From the NCBI GenBank assembly GCA_023393755.1, contig JAEXCA010000266.1, positions 1 through 9,136 of the forward strand: 9,136 nucleotides of DNA. The letters run 5' to 3'. The notes under the pieces are model-generated. The model made no database searches. It was not told where the DNA came from and worked only from the letters and a program-made list of their open reading frames with translations. Origin of the DNA: Actinomycetes bacterium. GTDB taxonomy: Bacteria > Actinomycetota > Actinomycetes > Propionibacteriales > Propionibacteriaceae. Position 1 is the stretch's first letter. Each line of letters begins with the position of its first letter. The translations under genes and the position numbers were made by a program. Below are positions 1 to 5,387 of the stretch, in pieces.

Positions 1-520
1 ACTTGCTGACGCTGTGAGGGGGGGCGGGCATGACACCCTGCAACCCACCATAACCGAACCAGAGCGCCTCGCGGACCCCACTTGACGGCGGGCCGGGCGG
101 CCGACAAGGGTTGGGTGAGTCACGTTGTCGCGGGCTGCCCGGAACCGGTGTCCCTCGCGGGCGCCGGCCGGTCCCTCGAACCTCCTTGAGCGGGTGATTG
201 TTTCCACACTCAGGCTGAACTGGTCCGACACCGGCAAAGAGGCGCTTCTCGAGCTTCTTACCTTCCTCGCCACCCGAACACGCAGCGCCACCACCCGGCA
301 AACCGGGTCACTCGCCGCGCACCCGCGAACCGCGCAGCTGGCTGAGTACCCTGGAACCGAGGCTGACCCAATCCGGCCGGGTCTCGGAGCCAAGGTTGCC
401 ACTGATTCACCGGGGGACATTGGCACCCAGCCCTGGGGTTTCGGGAACACCCCGTCGACCCCTTCCGCCTGTGGGTGGCGAGAAGCCACCGATCTCGACC
501 AAGAAGAGGACGAAGAAGTG
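1..520. other. Leader region without a confident gene
   Basis: I see no gene I can support in this stretch. On the plus strand the frame of the downstream HTH gene stays open from a TTG at 125, but the predicted peptide is low in complexity (rich in Arg, Thr, Pro and Ser), has no recognisable domain, and has no ribosome binding site at its start. The HTH homology begins only after 521. An N-terminal extension is possible but unsupported. No tRNA, repeat array or convincing promoter was seen. Confidence 0.4.
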
Positions 521-751
521 ATGCTGCTGAACACCGCCGTGGCGCGCGAAGTCAGCGCCGAGATGACGCGGCAAGGGCTGAAGCCTGCCGCCTTGGCTAT
601 CGGGCTCAACGTCGGTGACAGAAAGGCCTCTGCGCTGCGGCAGGGCAAGGACGTGTGGACGACGGCACAGATCGAAGCCGCGGCCGAGATGCTCGGCGTC
701 GCGCTTGATCTTCTGCTGACCCGTTGCGCGAGCCGACTCGCCAGCCAGTAG
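521..751 (+). CDS. Small XRE/Cro-CI-type helix-turn-helix protein
   Basis: This 76-residue protein is probably a DNA-binding regulator of the mobile element. Residues about 5-65 follow the XRE pattern: an opening amphipathic helix (AVAREVSAEMTRQGL), the turn region KPAALAIGLNVGDRKASALR, and the closing segment IEAAAEMLGV typical of short actinobacterial and phage Cro-like repressors. I chose ATG 521; an adjacent in-frame GTG at 518 is equally possible and is better spaced (7 nt) from the GAGGA at 506-510. The same frame stays open upstream to 125, but that part looks non-coding. It is the only confident plus-strand gene in the window and lies apart from the minus-strand Abi-like gene. The reading frame after its TAG stop stays open to 941 (see findings). 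The HTH assignment is by pattern only; the operator and target are unknown. Confidence 0.6.
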   Translation: MLLNTAVAREVSAEMTRQGLKPAALAIGLNVGDRKASALRQGKDVWTTAQIEAAAEMLGVALDLLLTRCASRLASQ

Positions 752-788
752 AACAGGCGAAACCGCGAGGCACCCGGAGGCGATCTCG

Positions 789-929
789 ATGGCCGGTCGC
801 AGCTCCAAGGATCCCGGTTCTCCGACGCCGATTGCCGATGCGAACGCACACGGGCGATCGAACACCGGGCGACCTCGCCACACGTCCTCGAGTCGCGTCG
901 GTGGCTGCTTGCCCTCGAGTCGAGCCTGA
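789..929 (+). CDS. Possible 46-residue ORF behind the HTH gene
   Basis: An ATG at 789 sits 8 nt after a perfect GGAGG (776-780), 37 nt downstream of the HTH stop, so translation is plausible as a second cistron. The peptide starts MAGRSSKDPGSPTPIADAN and is rich in Ser, Arg, Pro and Gly, with no domain I recognise. The competing frame, which continues the HTH gene past its TAG, has a somewhat more protein-like composition over the same bases. The ribosome binding site is what is seen; that it is a real gene is weak inference. Confidence 0.2.
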   Translation: MAGRSSKDPGSPTPIADANAHGRSNTGRPRHTSSSRVGGCLPSSRA

Positions 930-983
930 GCCAGCCCGTGTGAGCCGGACGGCCTGTTGGGTCGTACGGTTGGTGCGGGCTGG

Positions 984-1094
984 TCAGTGGCGCCGGTCGG
1001 TGATTGTGCCGTCGGTGCTGAGGACGAGTTCGGCGTCCAGGCACAGCCGGGCGAGGAAGCTCCGGTCGTGGGAGACCACCAGCAGGTCAGGGTC
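984..1094 (-). pseudogene. C-terminal stub of an ABC-F ATPase
   Basis: Read on the minus strand, 1094-984 encodes 36 residues and a TGA. It begins DPDLLVVSHDRSFLARL and ends in an acidic DGTI tail. LLVVSHDRxFL is the switch-histidine (H-loop) region of the second nucleotide-binding domain of ABC-F proteins (translation and antibiotic-resistance factors of the EttA/Vga/OptrA type), and the residues after it match the usual end of such proteins. Nothing upstream of this segment is present: no Walker A, no signature motif, and no Walker B (LLDEPTNHLD). Instead the Abi-like gene occupies that place and its stop codon (1089-1087) overlaps the stub. The stub has no start of its own. It is best read as the tail of a gene that was cut by the insertion or recombination that brought in the Abi-like gene. 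Confidence 0.7.
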
Positions 1095-1767
1095 GCTCGG
1101 TGATGTTTTGGGGGAGTGTCGATCGGGCCGTGATCCAGGTGCCGGCGTCCGGGCTGATCCTGGTGCTGAGTTCGATGGCGGCGTGGAGATCTGAGGCCAG
1201 GTCGCGTTGGTGGATGGGCTCGTGGTGCGCGGCTCGGTTCCTGACGAAACCGAGGGTGGCCAGATGGGTCTCGACAGCTTTGCGGCGGGCGCGGAGGTCG
1301 TCCGGCCCGGCGGGGAAGGCCCGATGCAGGGCGGGCACCCAGAGGGCGGCGAGGTAGCGGCTGGCAGTCAGGTAGCGCCAGAAGCCGAAGGAGAGTTCGG
1401 CGATCACTTTGCCATGGGTTTCGGGAAGTCTGCCGTTGCGGGTGGCTCGCTGACGTGCGCCGGCGATGTCGGCCAAACCGCGCGTGTCGAGAGGCGCGAC
1501 GTCGAACCACGTGGCGCCCGGGGTGCGGCGGGCCGCCCAGCTGACCAGTGTGCGGTCGATCGCGTTGCGGACCAGCACTTCGACCATGCCGACGGTCTGG
1601 ATCGTGGCGGCCGCGGCTCGTGCGTTCCACTCGTACAGCCGCATCGCCTCGGACTCGCTGCGAGTCACGGCCAAATGGGAGCCGAGCCGCTCGGCGGTGA
1701 TAAGACCGGCCAGGACGTGGTCATCCCAGCCGGTCCCGGTCGTGGACGTGCGAGGTTGCTTGGCCAA
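1087..1767 (-). CDS. Abi-like HEPN-domain protein
   Basis: This is a member of the actinobacterial Abi-like family, relatives of abortive-infection proteins thought to act as HEPN RNases. I chose the TTG at 1767 (226 aa) because GGGAGG (1776-1781) lies 8 nt before it and because family members start shortly before the LYEWN segment. Starts further up at ATG 1830 (AAGGAG, 11 nt away) or in-frame at 1902 would add 21 or 45 residues without family-like sequence. Diagnostic blocks in order (residues of the TTG form) are LYEWNARAAAA near 44, MVEVLVRNAIDR near 61, GKVIAELSFGFWRYLTASRY near 119, and FVRNRAAHHEPIHQRDL near 174. The last holds the HEPN catalytic R-x4-H motif (R176, H181). The RNase active site is intact to the eye. 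Its stop lies inside the ABC-F stub. A defence role is inferred from family and from position in a probable mobile element; no target can be read from the sequence. Confidence 0.85.
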   Translation of the reverse strand: MAKQPRTSTTGTGWDDHVLAGLITAERLGSHLAVTRSESEAMRLYEWNARAAAATIQTVGMVEVLVRNAIDRTLVSWAARRTPGATWFDVAPLDTRGLADIAGARQRATRNGRLPETHGKVIAELSFGFWRYLTASRYLAALWVPALHRAFPAGPDDLRARRKAVETHLATLGFVRNRAAHHEPIHQRDLASDLHAAIELSTRISPDAGTWITARSTLPQNITERP

Positions 1768-2239
1768 CGTCCGTGCCTCCCGTATGGTTGATGGCGAAGA
1801 CCCCGGAACGATCCCTGGCGCCAGCCACATCGCCGGGGTTGCTCCTTTCCCGGCACCTATTCTCTCTGACAAGGTCGCGGTCGCACCTCCCCGCCCCCGC
1901 AAGCGCCCCTACCGATCTCTGATTAGTTGTGCTGGCATCCCATACCAGCGCCGGAGGCCCGCTACTGGACTCAGGTAGGTACCCAGCGCGCTACACCAAC
2001 GATCATCCCGAACGAACTACACCCATGCAATACGGCCACAGTCTGATTAGCCCGACCTAACCTGCAACGTCACGTCCGGCCGGGTAGGCGTTCGGGCCAG
2101 CCGGGCGACCCCCAGCCTCGCAAGCTCGGCCGGGGACCCCGCGCCGCCCGCCAGGCCAGGGGTGGGAACGCCCACCCGCCCGGCCTCACATACCCACAAC
2201 ACCCCAACGAGTTGTGTTGCTAGTTCAAGTAAAGGCGCA
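1768..2239. other. Intergenic region between Abi-like and repeat/membrane genes
   Basis: I see no gene in this stretch. It should hold the promoter of the Abi-like gene (minus strand) and the transcript end of the gene at 2240. Visible structure includes an imperfect hairpin, GCTGGCAT-CCC-ATACCAGC, at 1931-1949, a 9-bp direct repeat TCTGATTAG at 1918-1926 and 2042-2050, a GC-rich stem-loop at 2160-2177, and a short inverted repeat CACAAC/GTTGTG at 2195-2216. The 1931-1949 stem-loop lies upstream of the Abi-like gene and could be an operator, but this is a guess. Confidence 0.4.
2153..2186 (-). terminator. GC-rich stem-loop after the repeat/membrane gene
   Basis: GGGTGGG-AACG-CCCACCC is a perfect 7-bp stem with a 4-nt loop at 2160-2177. 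It is enclosed by AGGCC (2153-2157) and GGCCT (2182-2186), which can extend the structure with an internal loop. It lies about 55 nt past the stop of the minus-strand gene at 2240. There is no U-tract on either strand, so it may be a U-less terminator or mRNA-stabilising hairpin rather than a classical intrinsic terminator. Confidence 0.35.
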
Positions 2240-2971
2240 CTACTTGCGCCCACCTCCCGCCAGCGCCGTCCAGACCAACGGTGCGATGAATGCCGGGAAA
2301 TCTACGAAGTCGTACGCGGCCTGGAACTTTGGGGATTCCAAGTAGAGCACCCACATGAAGAGCACAACCAGAACGGTGGCAATCTGCCTCGCCGCGAAGT
2401 CCTGCTTATCAAGCCCCGACGAGCCCTCAGCCGCCGCGACAGCTCCAACTGAGGTTGCTACCACCACCAGGGGGTTCTCAAGCTCACCTGCGTCAACGAG
2501 GCCAGCGTCCTGCAAGAGCTCTTCAGGGAACCGGCCGTGCTCGAGCGCGGCAGCGATCACCTCGGATGGGTCAAGTTTCGGGACCCAGTGTTCACCCAGC
2601 CCGTCGAACGCTGTCACGAACTCCGCCGTTGGGGTTGGTAGATGCGTTCCGTCGAGCCCCGCGAGTGCTGTCGCGAACGCGGCGGTCGGTACCATGAGCT
2701 TGCTGAAGTCGATCCCCGCGAACGCCTTCTGGTAGGCGGCGGTCGGTACCACGAGCTTGCCGAAGTCGATCCCCGCGAACGCCCTGAACCCGGCCTTACG
2801 GGAGGTATTGCGCATTACTGGCGGGGCGCTGGATCCTCCCGGAACCGTGCCACTGCTGCTTGAGTTGCCGCGAGTTGGGGTGTGCTGATAGCAGAACGGT
2901 TCCCCCCGCCGGGTGCATTGCTGTCCCGCCCGTGTAGTAGCTTCACATTGACCTTGTAAGCCATTCGTCAC
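2240..2971 (-). CDS. Unrecognised protein: Cys/His cluster, 19-aa repeats, C-terminal membrane segments
   Basis: I do not recognise this 243-residue protein as a whole. Start: GTG 2971, with GAGGGG 8 nt or so upstream. Residues 9-30 carry C9, C19, C27 and H30 (QCEATTRAGQQC, then FCYQH), the layout of small zinc-binding C-x9-C-x7-C-x2-H motifs in DUF5763-like N-termini. A Ser/Gly/Pro linker (31-58) follows. Residues 64-120 are three consecutive 19-residue repeats (AFAGIDFGKLVVPTAAYQK, AFAGIDFSKLMVPTAAFAT, ALAGLDGTHLPTPTAEFVT) and a decayed fourth from 121. The C-terminus has a strongly hydrophobic helix at 197-211 (IATVLVVLFMWVLYL) and a second hydrophobic segment at 225-240, suggesting membrane anchoring with the Cys/His head in the cytoplasm. 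It lies between the integrase and the Abi-like gene on the same strand but with gaps of over 200 bp on both sides, so it is probably transcribed alone. It could be a membrane-acting defence effector or a structural adaptor; neither can be shown here. Confidence 0.75.
   Translation of the reverse strand: MTNGLQGQCEATTRAGQQCTRRGEPFCYQHTPTRGNSSSSGTVPGGSSAPPVMRNTSRKAGFRAFAGIDFGKLVVPTAAYQKAFAGIDFSKLMVPTAAFATALAGLDGTHLPTPTAEFVTAFDGLGEHWVPKLDPSEVIAAALEHGRFPEELLQDAGLVDAGELENPLVVVATSVGAVAAAEGSSGLDKQDFAARQIATVLVVLFMWVLYLESPKFQAAYDFVDFPAFIAPLVWTALAGGGRK
2612..2782 (-). repeat. Three tandem 57-bp coding repeats
   Basis: This segment encodes three in-frame 19-residue repeats. The first two copies are still very similar in DNA (for example GTCGGTACCA, GAGCTTGC and GAAGTCGATCCCCGCGAACG appear in both, 57 bp apart), while the third has diverged. 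This pattern points to recent duplication of one unit after older ones had decayed, so copy number may vary between strains. Confidence 0.85.
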
Positions 2972-3225
2972 GTCTGAGTCCCCTCAATATGGTCGCTAGG
3001 ATATCGCCAGGCTCGTACCAGGACCGCGGGTTTCGGGTCAGGGTTCAATGAAGGATGCTGGCTCACAAGTGGGCATATTGGGAACTGGCAAGGTTCGAAA
3101 GATCCGACGGCCCGCCCTGCCACCCGGTAGCGCTCCGACATCACGGCCAGGATGTGGCGTTCAGGCTGAGCGGATTCACGCTCAGCAGGGCCATCGGGGC
3201 CGGTGGTGTCTCACCTGGGGATGGC
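2972..3225. other. Intergenic region upstream of the repeat/membrane gene
   Basis: No gene is supported here. The minus-strand promoter of the gene at 2971 should lie in 2990-3060. A TATCCT-like element near 2998-3003 could be its -10 box, but no good -35 is spaced from it. No terminator hairpin was seen after the integrase stop at 3226. Confidence 0.3.
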
Positions 3226-4560
3226 TCACGGGGTACCAGTGGGGAAGGGTTTCGGTTCGGGATTGGTGGATTCGCCGGTTGCGATCTCGGAGAGGCGTCG
3301 AGCGATTTCGGCGTCTCGTCCGGCGGCGGCGTGTTGGTAGATCAGTGCGGCGGTCACGCTGGAGTGGCCGAGGCGGTTCATGAGTTCGGCCAACGTGGCG
3401 CCGGCTTGCGCTGCCAGGGTGGCCCCGGTGTGGCGTAGGTCGTGCCAGCGCAGATCGGGCCGTCCCGCCGCCGCTCGTGCGCGTCGGAATACCTTGTACA
3501 GGGCGCCGTGCTTCATGTGCTCGCCCGATTCGACGGCGGGGAAGAGCAGTCCGTGCGGACCGGGAGCAGCCCACGTGTCGAGGTGGTCGAGCAGCGGGGC
3601 GAGGATGTGGGGCGGGATCGCGACCTCGCGCGAGAGGCTCTTCGGCGTCTTCACGACCGGAGTGTCTGGTTCGGGCCACACGACCGATCGGGTGATGGTG
3701 AGGGTGCCGTCGACCGGTTGGCCGTCGGAGTCCAGATTGATCCGAAGATCGCGTCGGCGCAACTCGGTGAGTTCTCCGAACCGGGGTGCGCACCAGGCGG
3801 CAAGCAGCACCATCGCCGCGTAGCGCAGGGGCATCTCATTCATGATGGTGGTGAGTTCGGCCAGGGTCGCGGGACGGATGCTGCCCTTGGGCCGGGTGGT
3901 CAGGGTTCGGTTCTTGGTCTTGGCGGACAGGCGAGCGGGATTGCTTGCGATGAGTGGGGGAGCGTCGGTGTCCTCGTCCGGCTGCGACGCGGTGGCGAGG
4001 ATCGCGTGGAGCAGGTCGTAAGCCTTGCGGCGGGCAGTCGGGTGACCATCGTCGTGGGCGTTCCACCATTGCTTGATCATGGCCGGGCTGATCTGGTTCA
4101 GGGTGTAGCCGGTGAAGTCGGCCAGGCGAGGCCCGTCGAGGACCTTCCGGTATTCGGCCCTGGTCCGGGGGCTCAGGTCGCGGGAGTCCAGCCACTGGTC
4201 GGCGTACTCGCTGAACTCGACTTCGTCGGGCTCGCGGGCCGCCGGTGGCTTCCACCGCTTCTCGATCATCTCGGTCTGGCGCAGGGCCAGCCAGGCCTCA
4301 GCGGTCTTCTTGTCCAGGAACGTCAGCGGCACGACTTTGCCGTCCACGGTTGCACTGGCATTGATTCGGTCGCCATTCGGATCCAGGTAGCTCGCCTGGT
4401 AGCGGCCCGACGGCAGTTTGCGCACCGCGCCGAACCCGCGTCTGGTCCGCTTCGAATCTTGAGCGTTCCCGGGCTTGTTGGGAGACGAGGCCGGGTTTGC
4501 TGCCGCGGGCTGCGGTTTGGGTCTGGCCGGATCGGTTGGTTGCTGGGATGATCGAGTCAT
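3226..4560 (-). CDS. int: Tyrosine recombinase / site-specific integrase
   Basis: This 444-residue integrase inserts and excises the element at the tRNA site described below. Start: ATG 4560, with GGAGG 7 nt upstream. A disordered, Pro/Gln/Lys-rich head (1-40) precedes an AP2-like arm-binding domain (about 42-100: GFGAVRKLPSGRYQASYLDP onward), a SAM-like core-binding domain (about 113-200: FSEYADQWLDSRDLSPRTRA) and the catalytic domain (about 230-425). The full active site is present: R260 (APRFGEL), K304 (VVKTPKS), H373 and R376 (RWHDLRHTGATL), H399 (RLGHSS) and the nucleophile Y409 (IYQHA). It therefore looks functional. Its length is in the range of actinobacterial phage and integrative-element integrases. 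Its 5' end faces the attachment core 240 bp away, and candidate arm sites lie in between and could overlap its promoter, which would allow self-regulation. No intact excisionase is in the window; a broken one lies beyond the core. Confidence 0.95.
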   Translation of the reverse strand: MTRSSQQPTDPARPKPQPAAANPASSPNKPGNAQDSKRTRRGFGAVRKLPSGRYQASYLDPNGDRINASATVDGKVVPLTFLDKKTAEAWLALRQTEMIEKRWKPPAAREPDEVEFSEYADQWLDSRDLSPRTRAEYRKVLDGPRLADFTGYTLNQISPAMIKQWWNAHDDGHPTARRKAYDLLHAILATASQPDEDTDAPPLIASNPARLSAKTKNRTLTTRPKGSIRPATLAELTTIMNEMPLRYAAMVLLAAWCAPRFGELTELRRRDLRINLDSDGQPVDGTLTITRSVVWPEPDTPVVKTPKSLSREVAIPPHILAPLLDHLDTWAAPGPHGLLFPAVESGEHMKHGALYKVFRRARAAAGRPDLRWHDLRHTGATLAAQAGATLAELMNRLGHSSVTAALIYQHAAAGRDAEIARRLSEIATGESTNPEPKPFPTGTP

Positions 4561-4625
4561 GGCGTTCCTCCGATCTCACATTGGCCGGCACGACACTGCC
4601 TCCGGTGCTGGTCGAGGGCTGCTGG

Positions 4626-4669
4626 CGTGCAATAGCCACCTTCGGTCGTCGTGCAATAATCGTGCAATA
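4626..4669 (+). repeat. Three CGTGCAATA direct repeats, candidate arm-type sites
   Basis: CGTGCAATA occurs at 4626-4634, 4650-4658 and 4661-4669, all in the same orientation. The last two start 11 bp apart, about one helical turn, so two protomers could bind the same face. They lie between the integrase start and the tRNA-like core, where arm-type sites of lambda- and L5-like integrases are expected. Read with the integrase gene they are TATTGCACG and could also be part of its promoter or operator. Confidence 0.6.
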
Positions 4670-4802
4670 GGCACACCCTACACGACCCTATGTCAGCCCA
4701 TTTTGGGGATCAGAGCAGGGCGGACTGTCGATGGTAAAATGCGTAGTGGCTACGGTAGATAGGCTAGTCAGCGCCAGTTGAATGAGATCGCTTCCGGGCA
4801 CC

Positions 4803-4824
4803 TTCAAATCCTGTCAGCCCGACC
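4803..4824 (+). other. att: Attachment-site core: 3' end of a proline-type tRNA
   Basis: The sequence is the T-loop TTCAAAT (4803-4809), the 3' T-stem strand CCTGT (4810-4814), the acceptor 3' strand CAGCCCG (4815-4821), discriminator A and CC. Actinobacterial tRNA-Pro genes end in the very similar TTCAAATCCTGTCACCCCG-ACCA. The 5' T-stem partner (ACAGG) is absent: the bases before 4803 are GGGCACC and no anticodon or D-arm lies upstream. So this is a tRNA 3' fragment, not a tRNA gene. Integrases that target tRNAs leave exactly such a duplicated 3' end at one junction. With the terminator following it, the likely reading is that the element lies to the left and chromosome to the right. The amino-acid identity is inferred from the T-arm and acceptor pattern. 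Confidence 0.7.
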
Positions 4825-4829
4825 GTTAT

Positions 4830-4852
4830 AAGGCCTTGTGAAAGGCCTTTTT
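4830..4852 (+). terminator. Intrinsic terminator behind the tRNA fragment
   Basis: AAGGCCTT (4830-4837), loop GTGA (4838-4841) and AAGGCCTT (4842-4849) form a perfect 8-bp stem, followed by TTTC. It starts 6 nt after the tRNA-like 3' end, the normal place for a tRNA terminator, so it is probably the native terminator of the target tRNA gene. Confidence 0.8.
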
Positions 4853-4869
4853 CATCGACAATCCGTTTT

Positions 4870-4911
4870 CGCGTACGCCCGTGGTACGCGGTAAAACCCC
4901 GTGGTACGGGG
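4870..4911. repeat. Paired direct repeats and hairpins
   Basis: CCCGTGGTACG is repeated at 4878-4888 and 4898-4908, starts 20 bp apart (about two helical turns). The first copy is part of an inverted repeat CGCGTAC (4870-4876) / GTACGCG (4884-4890). The second forms CCCCGT-GGT-ACGGGG (4897-4911), a perfect 6-bp stem. The arrangement looks like a protein-binding site (arm-type sites on the other side of the core, or an operator) rather than chance. No function can be assigned from the sequence. Confidence 0.6.
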
Positions 4912-4972
4912 CACTCCGAAAACTCAGCCCTCTAGACCCTCGTGCTCGCGTCTCCTCGTAGCTCTTTTGCTA

Positions 4973-4997
4973 GGCCCCGCAATACGTGCGTGGGGCC
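4973..4997. repeat. Inverted repeat GGCCCC/GGGGCC
   Basis: GGCCCC (4973-4978) and GGGGCC (4992-4997) pair, and inner GCA/TGC can extend the stem with a GT bulge around the loop ATACG. The structure lies inside the gene-free, repeat-rich stretch to the right of the attachment core. Confidence 0.5.
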
Positions 4998-5028
4998 GCC
5001 GATTTCTGCAGGGGCTGGACGGTCGGTT

Positions 5029-5084
5029 GCTGCCTTCTGGATTGGTACCAAGGCACATTCAGAAGGCAGCACATTCAGAACGCA
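5029..5084. repeat. Nested inverted, palindromic and tandem repeats
   Basis: GCTGCCTTCTG (5029-5039) is the exact reverse complement of CAGAAGGCAGC (5060-5070), an 11-bp stem around a 20-nt spacer. The spacer holds a perfect 10-bp palindrome TTGGTACCAA (5042-5051). The right arm overlaps a tandem 16-bp duplication, GCACATTCAGAAGGCA (5053-5068) and GCACATTCAGAACGCA (5069-5084), with one mismatch. It ends just before the ATG of the broken excisionase-type gene and could have been its operator or part of an attachment arm. Confidence 0.65.
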
Positions 5085-5087
5085 GCA

Positions 5088-5313
5088 ATGGCTACGGTTG
5101 TCTCCAACCCCATCAAGGATCTGCGCCGCTTGACGCGGCGGCCGAAGTGTTGGGGGAGCACCGCCACAGTGCGTCGCCGGATCACGGATTGCTCGCTGCG
5201 TACCGCACCGGGAGCAGCTGATCCGCATCAGAGTCCAGGATCTCGACGACTTGTTGCGGGAGATATACAAGGCTCGCGGCGCAGTTTCGCCACGTGCCAA
5301 CAGAGATGCCTGA
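5088..5313 (+). pseudogene. Frameshifted excisionase-type helix-turn-helix gene
   Basis: No single frame is open, but successive pieces in different frames give one recognisable HTH_17/excisionase protein. From ATG 5088: MATVVSNPIKDL; then PLDAAAEVLG from 5126; then STATVRRRITDCSLR; then AYRTGS; then QLIRIRVQDLDDLLREI, ending at TGA 5311-5313. LDAAAEVLG, TVRRRITDxSLRAYR and the basic IRIR followed by DLDDLL are, in order, the first helix, recognition helix, wing and closing helix of this family. At least four frame changes are needed, so this is a dead gene. No good ribosome binding site precedes the ATG. Proteins of this fold serve as recombination directionality factors next to attachment sites, or as antitoxins. 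Position beside the att core favours the first role. Neighbouring genes are intact, so sequencing error is an unlikely explanation for all the shifts. Confidence 0.65.
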
Positions 5314-5344
5314 TCCACCGACGGAGTGCGCACGGCTTCTGACT

Positions 5345-5362
5345 CAGCTGAGATAGCAGCTG
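5345..5362 (-). terminator. Weak stem-loop after the lipoprotein gene
   Basis: CAGCTG (5345-5350), AGATAG and CAGCTG (5357-5362) can form a 6-bp stem with a 6-nt loop, 26 nt past the stop of the minus-strand lipoprotein gene. No U-tract follows, so a terminator role is only possible. Confidence 0.2.
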
Positions 5363-5387
5363 CGTGACCCACAGCCAGCGTGTCCAG

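Noticed and set aside
407..1630. Long minus-strand open frame (407 codons)
   Set aside because: It overlaps both the Abi-like gene and the HTH gene in the wrong frame; the peptide is dominated by Arg, Pro, Ser and Thr and has no domain. It is an open shadow frame of GC-rich DNA.
2048..2056. AGCCCGACC matching the tRNA-like core end, as a possible left att site
   Set aside because: Nine GC-rich bases are expected by chance in a window of this size and the T-loop part of the core is absent.
2195..2216. CACAAC/GTTGTG hairpin as a terminator
   Set aside because: A 6-bp stem with a 10-nt loop and no U-tract is too weak to call separately from the stronger neighbouring stem-loop.
3442..4551. Long plus-strand open frame (369 codons) opposite the integrase
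   Set aside because: It is antisense to an integrase with all catalytic residues; composition is Gly/Val/Arg-rich and no motif is seen.
4691..4699. TGTCAGCCC, a second partial copy of the att core
   Set aside because: Only 9 bp match and the flanks differ; too short to claim a secondary core.
4750..4824. A complete tRNA gene ending at 4824
   Set aside because: The 5' T-stem partner, anticodon arm, D-arm and acceptor 5' strand are missing; bases before 4803 do not fold as a tRNA.
4626..5084. CRISPR-like array
   Set aside because: Repeats are 9-16 bp, few, of different kinds and irregularly spaced; there are no cas genes.
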